Of a stretch of 64,000 bases of DNA, positions 47,400-57,545 are shown one piece after another. Made by a program: the position numbers and the translations under genes. How positions within the stretch are numbered: position 1 is the first letter of the stretch; every line of letters begins with the position of its first letter. Source of the stretch: Linnemannia hyalina (lineage: Eukaryota > Mortierellomycota > Mortierellomycetes > Mortierellales > Mortierellaceae). The stretch lies in the NCBI GenBank assembly GCA_019671135.1, contig JAHRHY010000003.1:372001-436000 (forward strand), in the 5' to 3' direction. The notes below the pieces were generated by a model. It made no database searches and had not been told where the DNA came from. It worked only from the letters and a program-made list of their open reading frames with translations.

Positions 47400-49982
47400 A
47401 TGTTCTTCCACGACACAACAAGCGATCTCAACAAATACCCCATGAACTACAACATGTTTGCCGACAACGCCATGGCCATGGCAGCGGCGCCGGGTTGCAA
47501 CAGCGACATGCTTCCCACGGAGTTTATCTACCCAAACTACAACCTTAACCAGTACGTAAATCGCCTAAATAGAAACGTTCGATCCAGCCATATACACAAC
47601 CAGCTCCAATTTTCCGCTGGGCAACACGAAATGATCAGCGTCACTAACCTCAGGAAACCCTCCTCCTCTTCTTCTTCCGCACTGCACTCCTCTTCATCCT
47701 CCTTGCTCACATCCGTACGCACCGGCAGCAGCAACGGGCTCGCTGATCTCTCCGCTGGATTCATGGCCCACCAACAGCAGCAGCAACAGCAGCCACGGCC
47801 AAGGGGACTCCACCACCACCATAGCAGTACCAGCAGCACAAGCAGCAGCACAAACAGCAGCACAAGCTCCATCGTCCTCGACAATGCCTACCTTCTTTCC
47901 TCCTCTTCTTCTACACCAGTATCGACCTCGTCATCTCTCCACAGTTACAGCGAAAGCAGTAACGCACCATACTTCCTCACTTCCGACACTTCATCCTCTA
48001 CATCTTCTACTCCTTCCTCTTCTTCTCCAATTTCATCTACTTCTTCTATCGCGCCCAACCCTGCACTCATCTCGACAGTGACAGGATCATCCTCTTCTTC
48101 TCCAACTTCCGCTTCTGCGATGGATTACATGCTTACAAACCAAAATTCCCTTTTAGTGCAGCCGCACCAGCAGCATCAACAACAACACTATCGTCAACAT
48201 CAACAAATCGATCATAGACCCACAGCCCGTGTGCAAGGCAGTTACCCACATCACCACCACCACCACAACAACAGCAACAACAACAACAACAACAACAACA
48301 TGCAGCAGCAGTACGTTCCCTTCCCTGCGAACGACTTTCAGGGGGTGCCTTCTTCTGCCGCCCCAGCTTCCTCGTCGTCTGCTGTCATCACCCCTGCGGT
48401 CATTGTCTGCAGTCAACAAGGTCCAGGCACAGGTCCACAACAACAACAATACTCCCCCTGGAACATTGACATGGCCACGTCGTCCAATCCCACAGCGAAT
48501 GCTCAATTGCAATTGACTTCGGCTCCCTTTATTTCGAACCCAGCTAAATCAACACCAACACCTTCTTCCGCCGCAACAGCAACAATATCATCTGTCGCTT
48601 GGACCAACGAGTCCGAAGACGGAGGCGGAGGGCAGACGACTCATCGTTCTAAGCAACAACAACAACAGCAGCAACAGCTCCACATCATGACCTCGCTCGA
48701 TTCTGGTGTCGCGTCGATGTACCCTCATATCTCAGGCTCGCACAACCACCACGGCTTGGCTCTCTCCGTCGCCGCCTCGTTAGTTTCACAACACCAGCAA
48801 CAACCTTCTTGCATCACCTCGCCTGCTCAGCAGGCTGCCATGTCGGCCCACTTCCAGAACCAGCCTCAATACCAGCACCACGCGTCGTGGGGCATGGCTG
48901 CCACCACTTCGTCACCTGTCGAGTCTTGCTTCAACTCTGGTTCCTCGACCCCTTCCTTCGCCTCGTCCATGTCGCCCACTCTGTCCTACTCCAGTTTCGA
49001 GCTCGGCAGCAGCGACGACTCTTCTCGAGCCACTTCTCCTTCCCGCCACAACCAGCATCATCACCATCACTACCACCATGGCACTCCTTATGACGCCCCT
49101 TCTCACTTTGAACGCCGCCACCGCCGTCGCGACTCGGATGCATCTTCTAGTTTGATCATCCGCTCCCGCAAGTCCTCGACTTCGTCTACATCCTCAACCG
49201 CCTCCCAGCGCCGCATGTCGACCTTGCGCGAGTCCACCCTCCCCTCCACACCCGTCTCTTCCTCCAACAACAACACCACCACAACAGCAACAACTACATC
49301 GGTTTCCTCTCCAACTCACCAATGCCCAACCTGCAATCTCTGCTTCGCCGGCCCTGCAGTCCTGGTCCGCCACATCGAATCCATCCATGACAAGCTGCTC
49401 TGGAACTGTGTCGGCTGCAAGTCGAACCTCTCTCGCCGCGACGCCGTGACTCGCCACATCAACCTCTCGCCCATGGACTCTGTCTGCCGCGCCGTCGGCA
49501 CAATCGGCCAGATCAAGATGTTGAACGGCTCCGAGGTCCATTACGAGATCTCATCCTACAAGGCCAAGCCCCTAGACGAGGTCATGAACCGCATGGGGAA
49601 GAAGATCTCGGCTACATTGAGACAAGAGATTGATCGTGCCAAGGCCATGACGGAAGCTAACAATGCCATCGCGGCTGCCTCTGTCGCATCTGTTGCTGCC
49701 GAGCCTGTGGTCTCGACGGTTGTTGCCATGGGCGCCCACCATCATCAGTACCAGCAGCAGCATGAGTATGGGTTCACCGAGGATATCATGGCTCGACTCC
49801 GCGAGGCTGCCGTTGCTGATGGTATGACTGCTACCGCTGCCTCTGGTTAGCTGCTGGATATAGATGAAGAATTGATGATGGTCGGAGGAGAATATGATGA
49901 CGAGATGGAGTACGAGTCTGATGGGTCTGTCAAGAAGCGTCGCCAACCCTTCCAGCATACCCTCGGTCAACGCGAGAAGTAA
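47400..49982 (+). CDS. Zinc-finger protein D (C2H2 plus atypical C2HC), probable C terminus beyond a TAG
   Basis: From the ATG at 47400 (MFFHDTTSDLNKYPMNYN) the frame runs 816 codons to a TAG at 49848-49850. The frame continues in register for 43 more codons to a TAA ending at 49982. The extension is acidic (DDEMEYESD) and then basic (KKRRQPF), with coding-like codon use. A candidate 42-bp intron (49822-49863) would remove the TAG in frame. I therefore give 49982 as the likely end; it is 49850 if the TAG is used. Residues 1-630 are extremely Ser/Gln/His/Asn-rich. Fingers lie near 640-700: CPTCNLCFAGPAVLVRH with a second His four residues later (H-x4-H), then CVGCKSNLSRRDAVTRH with Cys nine residues later (CxxC-x12-H-x9-C). 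A Lys/Met-rich helix and an Ala-rich region follow. Likely a transcription factor of the same family as genes A-C. Confidence 0.85.
49822..49863 (+). other. Candidate 42-bp in-frame intron containing TAG
   Basis: It begins GTATGA after GATG and ends ATATAG before ATGAAGAA. Removal joins GAT to GAA codons in frame and deletes the TAG at 49848. It would be the shortest intron in the window (next is 52 bp) and its branch-point sequence is weak. Confidence 0.4.
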
Positions 49983-50064
49983 TCTTTACATTCAATGGAT
50001 ATACAACAACAACAGCATCACCACTGCAATACACACTGAGTAGTGCACATACACTCCAACTCAT

Positions 50065-50135
<71 letters not shown>

Positions 50136-52061
50136 CAGACATAGCATATATATACCCTTCATTTCTTTCATTTTTGCCCATGTACTTTCTTTTCATTAAA
50201 AAGTTCTTGCCTTTTCTTTTCACATACTTTCGAACTACATTCGTTGCAATATACTTGTAAAGTAACATGGGCCTGATGATGATTTGGCTAGGTACATAAT
50301 TGGAGGTAATGATAGGTAGTGAAGAGGCGGCTTGACGTTTGACAGTAGCAAAGATCATGACCACTTTCATTGGCTACCGATTTGACGCGAAAAATAAAAT
50401 GATCTTCGCCCTGTACGTGTATGTGGTGGCCGTCGCCTGTTGATCAGTCGATGTCGTGCGCTGATCTCGGGTCATCGTCATCGATAGCAGCAAAAGAAAC
50501 TTCATTACCATCACTACAATATACATATTCACGCGTGCATCGTCGACGCCACAAACAACCACACAAAAAAAGGGCATATCTACCATTCGTCTTTGTGCAC
50601 AAGGAGGGAGCGAACTCAAACAAGAAATAATCCCTCAATGGAACGAAATGTATTGGTTATTTGATCGTGCCTGAAAAACACATCCCCCTTGCCCCCCCTT
50701 TTTTTTTGCAAAACCTTAATCGCACACCTGCATTCACAAACATAGACCATTGGAACGAAAGCACTGCTTTTTGATGACAAACATATCAAAGCAAAAAATG
50801 GGAAGGGACTGGAGGCGGTGGAATGAGAAAACAGAGGCAAGAATGCGGGGAGGTAATGAGAGAAGGATGTTCGTTTAGACATGTCATTGGCAAATTGTCA
50901 AAACACCACCGCCTACCATTTACACCAAACCTCCAAACACTACTGTCGCCTTTTCCAACATATAAGAAAGAAGAGAGCCTCCCCAAGCAAGGGGAGTAGA
51001 AACAAAGATAAACGCGCAACTCCTAAAACCAGGAGTCGATCGTGTTTCCGCCCTCAAATTGGTGTCTTACTCCCCTTTTTTCCCTTATGAGACGCCAGGG
51101 CTGCTTTATTACGCTAAAAGGGAAGGAATCCTTAATAAATTCCTCTCTTCTTCCCTCGCTATCTACTCCCTCTTTCTCTTAATCCCTAGTGTTGTTTGGA
51201 TGTAGGCAGAAGATAGGAAATTCGTTCTCTTGCATATTTTTTTTCGCATGGAGGTTTTTATCAAAAAGCCCTTACAAGAAATGACATGCATGTGTGTATG
51301 CATGCATGTATGCATGTATCCACCTGGTGTCCCTTGAGAGCGTATACACACCACGCCAGGGGGTACGAGTGCATGAGCTAGTGAGCAAATGAAGAAAACA
51401 GAACGAGGGATGGAGCCCACAAAACACGCGCCTTACATCGTCTTCATTTCCCTTCCTCGATTTTATCTAACGTTTGTTTATATCCAATGGATGAACCATT
51501 AGGGTTGCACAAAAAAATATATGAATATGTGTAAACAAATGCCAAGGGACATAAAAGAAGGTCTCGGCCCTTTTATTTTAGTCCATGGTGTATGAATGAC
51601 GAATCGGTGAGTGTTGGGAGTAGAAAAGAGATGACACTTGATGGATTCATGGGGCACGATGGATGTTTTTGACCAGAAGTGGGAACGAAAAAACGAACTC
51701 GACTAAGACGTTTAACGTTTCTGCTCCGTTTGGTGTTGTGGAGGAGCAACATAAAAACGGAGATGAACCGACAAGACCTTTCTTTGTATGCCCTTCATAT
51801 TTCTTCAGCGTTCTTTTTTGTTTTCCTCTTTCTTTCTCAACTCACCATTTCTTTGTCCCCAATCCTGGTCGTTTTCGCATTTCATTCCCTTCTTTCTTCT
51901 CGTCGTCGTTTGTTACTCAACCTCCTATGTACCTTCAGACGCATACTTCCTTCCGTGCATATCTCATATTTCATATCCCAGCAGCACACTTTTTTGTTAT
52001 CTTCGTTTTTCCACCTTTCATCCTTTCGCATATGTCTGCCTACTAGTCAAGAAAAACAAAC
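49983..52061. other. Intergenic region between zinc-finger gene D and the membrane protein
   Basis: About 2.1 kb. It starts with the 3' flank and CA microsatellite of gene D and ends with a pyrimidine-rich leader (about 51780-52060) of the next gene. A GCATGCATG/TATGCATG motif cluster lies at about 51283-51320. No gene was recognised. Confidence 0.5.
50062..50131. repeat. (CATA)n(CA)n microsatellite
   Basis: A few CATA units followed by about 25 CA units, 80 bp after the TAA at 49982, so probably in the 3' untranslated region of gene D. Confidence 0.95.
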
Positions 52062-53315
52062 ATGGTCTCAACACATCAACCTCCATCACATCCACCACCA
52101 CCCCGGTCACCCTCCACTACTTCCTCCTCCCAATCCTCCCACATTACACCCCACTTCTGTCACCCCTTCCCAGCCACAACAAAGAAACACCTCTTACTCT
52201 TCCTCCGCACACTAATCCTCCTCCTATCCCTAACAACCCTAACCCTCGACATTGTAACAATCTCTTTCAACCACACCCACCACCACCACCGCGACTTGCC
52301 TCTCCAGTTCTCCCTACCCTCGTCCTCCTCATCCTCTCTCCCCGACAAAGCCTTCATACCGCTAGTACTCGTACCCGATATCACTGCCGTGGCAATAATG
52401 ATCGTCTTGCTTTGGGAGTCGGCGCATTTGAGGTTACGCGATCGGTGGTGGTGGAAGTGGTATGTTGGGGCTAGGGTTTTGTTTGGGGTGGTGCTTTTAG
52501 GCGTGGGGACTGTTGAGCCAAGTATGGAGGCTATTTATTATGCGCAGAGTGGTAATGGATTGAAAGAATATTTCTGTGTGGGACCGACGCGGGTCTGGAG
52601 GGGGAGGAATGAAGGTGATCCAAGGTCAGGAGGCGCTGGATGGTTCGAGAACATCGATCGTGATGGGACTTACACCGGTGGAAGCGACATCAACAACAAC
52701 AACGGCGCCAACTATAGCAACGACGGTACCAATACCACAAACGGCGAATGGCAGAATGGCAACGGCAACAACAGCAACAACAACAACAACAGCGGGATGT
52801 ACTACGGAACAACAAACATCCAACATTGCAAATTATTTCGCTCGAGATCTATCCTAACATTCATCTGGCTCCTCTTGGTGCTTCTTGAACTCCTCCTCAC
52901 CTACTCTATGGGTGAATTCCGGTCGCGCTCGCGACGAACAAGGCGAGAACAACAAAGCGGTCTCGGATCAGCAACCGGAAACTGTGGAGGTGGTGGAGGA
53001 GGAGGACGATGTGACACGAAACGACCGGCGTCGATCGGCTCGAGTGAGCTGTGGTACAAAGACCAATATCACCCCAACAGACACAACAACAATCAACAAC
53101 AGTATAAAAACGACAGGACATTAGACCATGTTGAAGAGATTGACTATGAAGATTACGAGGACGAAGAGGAGGACGATGTGTACTCTCGTGCAACATCTTC
53201 GCGTCGGACATCAGAGTCGTCGACATCTTCAAGAGTAATCACTCTACAGGAAGGGCCTCAACCACAATCACAACCACAGCACATCGACAGATGCGTTGAG
53301 GTCCCGATGCAATAG
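52062..53315 (+). CDS. Predicted four-helix membrane protein, unknown function
   Basis: Single exon, 417 aa. The first ~40 residues are Pro/Ser/Thr-rich. Four hydrophobic segments follow, at about 45-70 (LLLFLRTLILLLSLTTLTLD), 103-128 (AFIPLVLVPDITAVAIMIVL), 142-160 (YVGARVLFGVVLLGVGTV) and 266-285 (ILTFIWLLLVLLELLLTYSM). The loop between helices 1 and 2 has a His cluster and a Ser run. The ~100-residue loop between helices 3 and 4 has two Cys flanking an Asn/Gly-rich low-complexity stretch, which suggests an extracytoplasmic loop. The C-terminal ~130 residues are hydrophilic with an RSRSRRTRR cluster, a Gly run and an acidic patch (EEIDYEDYEDEEEDD), likely cytosolic. Helix number recalls tetraspan proteins such as MARVEL or SUR7-like families, but I see no diagnostic motif. 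The leader upstream is CT-rich. Confidence 0.75.
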   Translation: MVSTHQPPSHPPPPRSPSTTSSSQSSHITPHFCHPFPATTKKHLLLFLRTLILLLSLTTLTLDIVTISFNHTHHHHRDLPLQFSLPSSSSSSLPDKAFIPLVLVPDITAVAIMIVLLWESAHLRLRDRWWWKWYVGARVLFGVVLLGVGTVEPSMEAIYYAQSGNGLKEYFCVGPTRVWRGRNEGDPRSGGAGWFENIDRDGTYTGGSDINNNNGANYSNDGTNTTNGEWQNGNGNNSNNNNNSGMYYGTTNIQHCKLFRSRSILTFIWLLLVLLELLLTYSMGEFRSRSRRTRREQQSGLGSATGNCGGGGGGGRCDTKRPASIGSSELWYKDQYHPNRHNNNQQQYKNDRTLDHVEEIDYEDYEDEEEDDVYSRATSSRRTSESSTSSRVITLQEGPQPQSQPQHIDRCVEVPMQ

Positions 53316-53474
53316 ATCACTACCGTTACCACAACGACAATGGTACCTACTCCATCCATCGCCTTCACATCCTTTATTCTACAAGCGCCAATTTAGACCG
53401 CCAGGTGGAGGGACTAGACCACGTCAAACACATTCTCCCGCCCTTTCACCTGACTCCATCACATTCACGCAAAT

Positions 53475-53480
53475 AATAAA
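53475..53480 (+). terminator. Candidate polyadenylation signal of the membrane-protein gene
   Basis: AATAAA lies 160 bp after the stop codon at 53315, in the convergent region shared with the transporter gene. Confidence 0.4.
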
Positions 53481-53733
53481 TGATCAACATCATACCAATA
53501 CTGAACCAAGAAATTCGTTGTTTCATACCTTTATTAATGATAGATATTCCTTGTAACCCCTCTCGACATGGACAAGTACGTCGGCCATAGGTCAAACACA
53601 TCAATCATTCACGCTGATCAACATATCCAACCCTGCAGTCAAATTACCCCATGTCCATCCGGCCAGTTGTCCCATTAATAGAAAACCCATGGTATCGAAA
53701 ATCCCTATGTGCATCGAATCACACGTCCCCCAG

Positions 53734-56269
53734 CTACCAAATGACAATCTTCTCGTCGATCCGTGCATTCCTCCGTCTCTTCTTCTTCCATGTGATACAC
53801 CATCTGGTGGTCATCCTGCGGGCTGCTTACGTCAACTGAACAATCTTGATGCTATGACGATACCATGCATCAAAAAACAAAGGGCGGAAAAGGCGTTTTC
53901 ATTAGTCAATTGTTTTGCCTCTCCATATAAACATGCAAGCATGCAAGCATGAAAAAAATGACTTACATGATGGTGGCACTGATGCCAATCAACAATACTG
54001 TCAAAGCGCAATAGGCGACCGCTAATCCCGGAACAGGACTCGATAGGGGAATCGCACGCATTACACTTGACTCGTCCTTGGTCTTGTTGGCGACATCATT
54101 CTCTGGGAGGTAGAGCGTACGGTGTCGAAGCTCCGAAGACTTGACCTCACAGTCCATTCCTGTCACCGTAATCGAAGTCTCGCTCGAGTTGATCACTGCC
54201 TCCTTGGATGAAGACAAATCCTGAAGACTGGTCTTGGAATCTGCGCTGCCAGATCGAGCAGACTCGGCGAAACTCTTATTATAGGCGCCACCATTGGCAT
54301 CGAGATTCTCCCCTGAGGCCTTCTCGCTCCAGATATCCCGAGATCCGCTTTGACCATCTGGCGACTGCAAGTGCTTGGTATCATGAGAATCGCACTCCAA
54401 AGAATCAACGGCGACAACAACGGCACCGTGACCCTCTCCATGCTTTTCCATTTCCATGTCCGTGTTTACACCACGTCCATTAACAAGCTCATCGTCGCCA
54501 TTTTCGCTTTGAGTAATCTCAGAAGACTGCTCAGAATGCCCAACCTCACACTCTGAAGAAAGCTTTACAACCTCTGCAGCCTCCTCCGCCGTCAAAGTAC
54601 CACACAACTCCTTGTCCAGCCGTTCCTGAATAGCGCGGTCCGCAGGCGTCATGGCCATCAATCTCGCCTTGTACTTTTTCGAGTAGATGTAAAGCAAAAA
54701 AGGAATGACAAAGTTCGCCGACGACACCAAAAACAACGAACTCCACCCAACCACGGTGGTCAATCCAGATCCAGTCATACAGGGGATCGCCACCAACCAG
54801 GGCAACCCACCCGTTATCACGTTCGCCCAGGCCTTGCGACACGTCTTGGACTGGATCAGATTGTACCGCAGGACAATCATGTTGATCGGTATCGATGTCA
54901 CCAGCGCCGCAATCGGAAAAGTGTAGCCCGCAATCTGTGACAAGGTCGTGACACCCGGAGAGGAGGTGATCGCCTGGATCATGGTCGAGTTCTCCGGAAT
55001 CGCATACGCCATCCCGCCAAGCACCGACACCAGGGCAAACAGGGTCGTCATCAGCGTGACATCGGTGCCAACAGTTTTGTGGGCGGAGACATGACTCTGC
55101 TTGGCGTTCGCCCAGGACGGGATTGCAGTGATGAACGCATAGTTGAACAGGATCGACCCAAACGTCTGTGATAAGTCGGCCCCCACCGCAGGGACGCGTG
55201 ACGTATCGAGACCACGCTGGAAAAAGGTGACGATCCACTGGACAAAGATCAACATGATCACCATGCTGGACCCAACTTGGAGCCAAATGTTCTCGCTCAG
55301 GTTGAGCAGACAGAGGGGTACGATCAGTATCATCGCCACCAGTGCTCCTGTGCTTGTGATTAAGTTTCCGGAAAAGGGGCTGGCAGCGGGGAGCTGCTCG
55401 CTGACACAGACAAAGGCAGCGTTCGGGTACACCTGAATGCCACAGGTCCGATGGGCGATCTGGATCAAGAGATTGTCAAAGAGCTGGGCACAGATGGCAA
55501 TCGACGCAATGATGGTCGTCTGCAGCGCGAGGAAGCAGATGATCTGGACCACCGCCTGGTATCGTCGTCCAAAAAAGCACACAACCATGTTGGAGAACTC
55601 GATCTATCGATAATACATTCAGAAACAATGATAGGACCCTTTACTGGTTAGAAAATGTTGCCCTGCCTCTGCATCTCAAAACGAGCCAAGTATCAGAAAA
55701 ATAAAATTTCGGAAGGAAAAGTAGCAAGGAGAGCAACTTACATTTGCCTGGTGACGTTCGTTGCCCGGAACCTCTGTCATGGCCTCGCAAACAAACATGC
55801 AGCTCAGATAGCTCAGGACGCCGACGAGTGCAAATCCAATGACGGTCGGGACCCAACCGGCACTCTGGGCTATCAAGGGAAGCGAAACGGCGCCTGGTCC
55901 AGTCGTGTTGCAGATCAAGAGACAGAGGCCTCCTATGAACGAGATATCCTTAACCACAGTAGCAGTGGCAACCGGGCCGGTTCCTGTTTCGTGAGATCCA
56001 TGAGAACCGATCGTGACAGAGACATCTTGATCTTGCTCCTGGCGGTGCAATGAGGACGGACCCGAAAGCGACAGACGACGACAGCGTGATCTAGTAAGAG
56101 AATGGACTCTCTCAAAGAACCCACCGACAAGAGTTCTCTGTTCGGATGGTGGGCTCGACTCCGATCGACGTGCTCCGATGCTGGTGGTGGTAGACGACAT
56201 GGCATCGGGGGAGACAGAAGTAGGGCCTGATGAAACCCGCTGAACCTTATTGGATGCTGGTAGTGGCAT
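53734..56269 (-). CDS. AAAP-family amino-acid transporter
   Basis: Three exons: 56269-55742, 55603-53967 and 53815-53734, giving 748 aa. The Ser/Arg-rich N-terminal ~105 residues are cytosolic-like. Then comes the Aa_trans (PF01490-like) core: FIGGLCLLICNTTGPGAVSL opens helix 1, the typical unwound G-P motif of this superfamily, followed by about ten more hydrophobic segments up to about residue 470. A long hydrophilic region (about 470-680, Ser/Glu-rich) precedes the last hydrophobic segment (LAVAYCALTVLLIGISATIM). It probably moves neutral or aromatic amino acids across the vacuolar or plasma membrane; substrate is not readable. Exon 2 ends ATG TAA GT: unspliced, the TAA at 53965-53963 stops translation; spliced at AT|GTAAGT, a third exon adds a basic tail (TWKKKRRRNARIDEKIVIW). 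The spliced form looks right because the tail follows a membrane helix. Confidence 0.85.
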
Positions 56270-57545
56270 TGTTTTTTTTTTTGTTGGTTGGTGTTATGGT
56301 TGTTGTGTGGTGGGTTGGTTGATGTTGTTGTTGCAGGGGCAGGCTGGTGTTGTGCAGGAAAAGGAGAGTATGGATGCTCTGCTTCAATTGCTGGGCTGGT
56401 TCGGCTTTGGTTTGGTTTGGTTGTTGTTGTTGTTGAATGATGAGGTTCTCCTTGATGAAATAAGGAGATATCGGTAGGTAGGTTTGGTTTTGTAGTTGTT
56501 GGCTTTCTGTCGTAGAAGAAAAGCGCAAGATATGTATGTGTTGTATCGAGCGCCTAACCACTAATGTTTTTTGTATTTTGCTGTCGCTTTCAGTCGTATA
56601 TGTCGGTCTGAGTATGGATGCATGGACTCGGCTTCTACTCATGGCAGATGATATTGAGGGGTGTGTAGAGAAGAGAAAAAAAATATTGATATTAGGTATT
56701 TTACTAACCTCCATTCAAGGGGGAAGAAGAAGACAGCATTGGGCTTCGTGTCAACTGGTACAACCACAGTTGACAAGCACCTTTAACCCAGTGACTATAT
56801 GGTTGCTTTGATTCCATTGAGAGATCGGCCCTTTATGTTTGGTCATGAGATCCATCCCGCTCCTTTTTTTAGCAATGGGCTGGATTCAAGTGCGTGTCAG
56901 TTCTGAGAGGGATGTCCGAGTGTTCCAAGTGGTTGTGCCCCCACACGACAAAAGAGACAAAGTGTCTCCCAAAAAAGGCTCGTCGTATTCACTTGGTGTG
57001 TCAGTTGGACTAAAATCTACATGCCATGAGTACCGTTGAGGTCAACGAACATACCCTGTTAGAAAATAATGGTGGAGGGTTTGAAGAGGAGTAAGGGGGG
57101 GTGGACAAAGAGTAGCCTTTTTTGTCGACTGGGTGTGTAGCTTTTGGGCGAGTGGAGTGAGAGTTTAAGTGAGTGCTTGAGAGTGCGGGTTTAGAGTGAG
57201 TGAATGAGAATGAGGATCTGAATGAGAGTGATGGATGAGAGTGTTGTTGTTGTGTTTAGTGAAAGGAAAGAAGAAGAAAAAAAAAAAAAAAAAAGTTAGA
57301 AGTGCCTGCGAGTCCGTTTTATACGCTGTTGTGTTTCTGAGTGGTCCATCCCATCTCCGCTTGAATGGCATATCATCATCCAGCATTCTTTGCCTCCGAA
57401 TCACATACATCACATATGAGTGGAGTCCTTAAAAAAAAAAAAAAAAAAAAAAATCACACTTGCGTGGAGTGGAGTAGAGTGGCAACGAACCCTTTCTTTA
57501 TTTGACACCTGAACAGCCAGTCGGAAAATATAAAAACGACTGACA
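56270..57545. other. Intergenic region between the transporter and the PTAR1-like gene
   Basis: About 1.3 kb between two minus-strand genes. Sequence just before the transporter ATG (56275-56460) is G/T-rich on the plus strand, that is a CA-rich leader on the minus strand. Poly-A runs of 17-18 and 23 lie near 57277-57294 and at 57431-57453. No gene was recognised. Confidence 0.5.

Noticed and set aside
49846..49863. 18-bp intron GTTAGC...ATATAG that would also remove the TAG
   Set aside because: It is in frame, but 18 bp is below any intron size known for fungi. The 42-bp alternative is more credible.
39885..50131. Repeats that might be a CRISPR array or transposon ends
   Set aside because: They are simple microsatellites without spacers, terminal inverted repeats or transposase coding.
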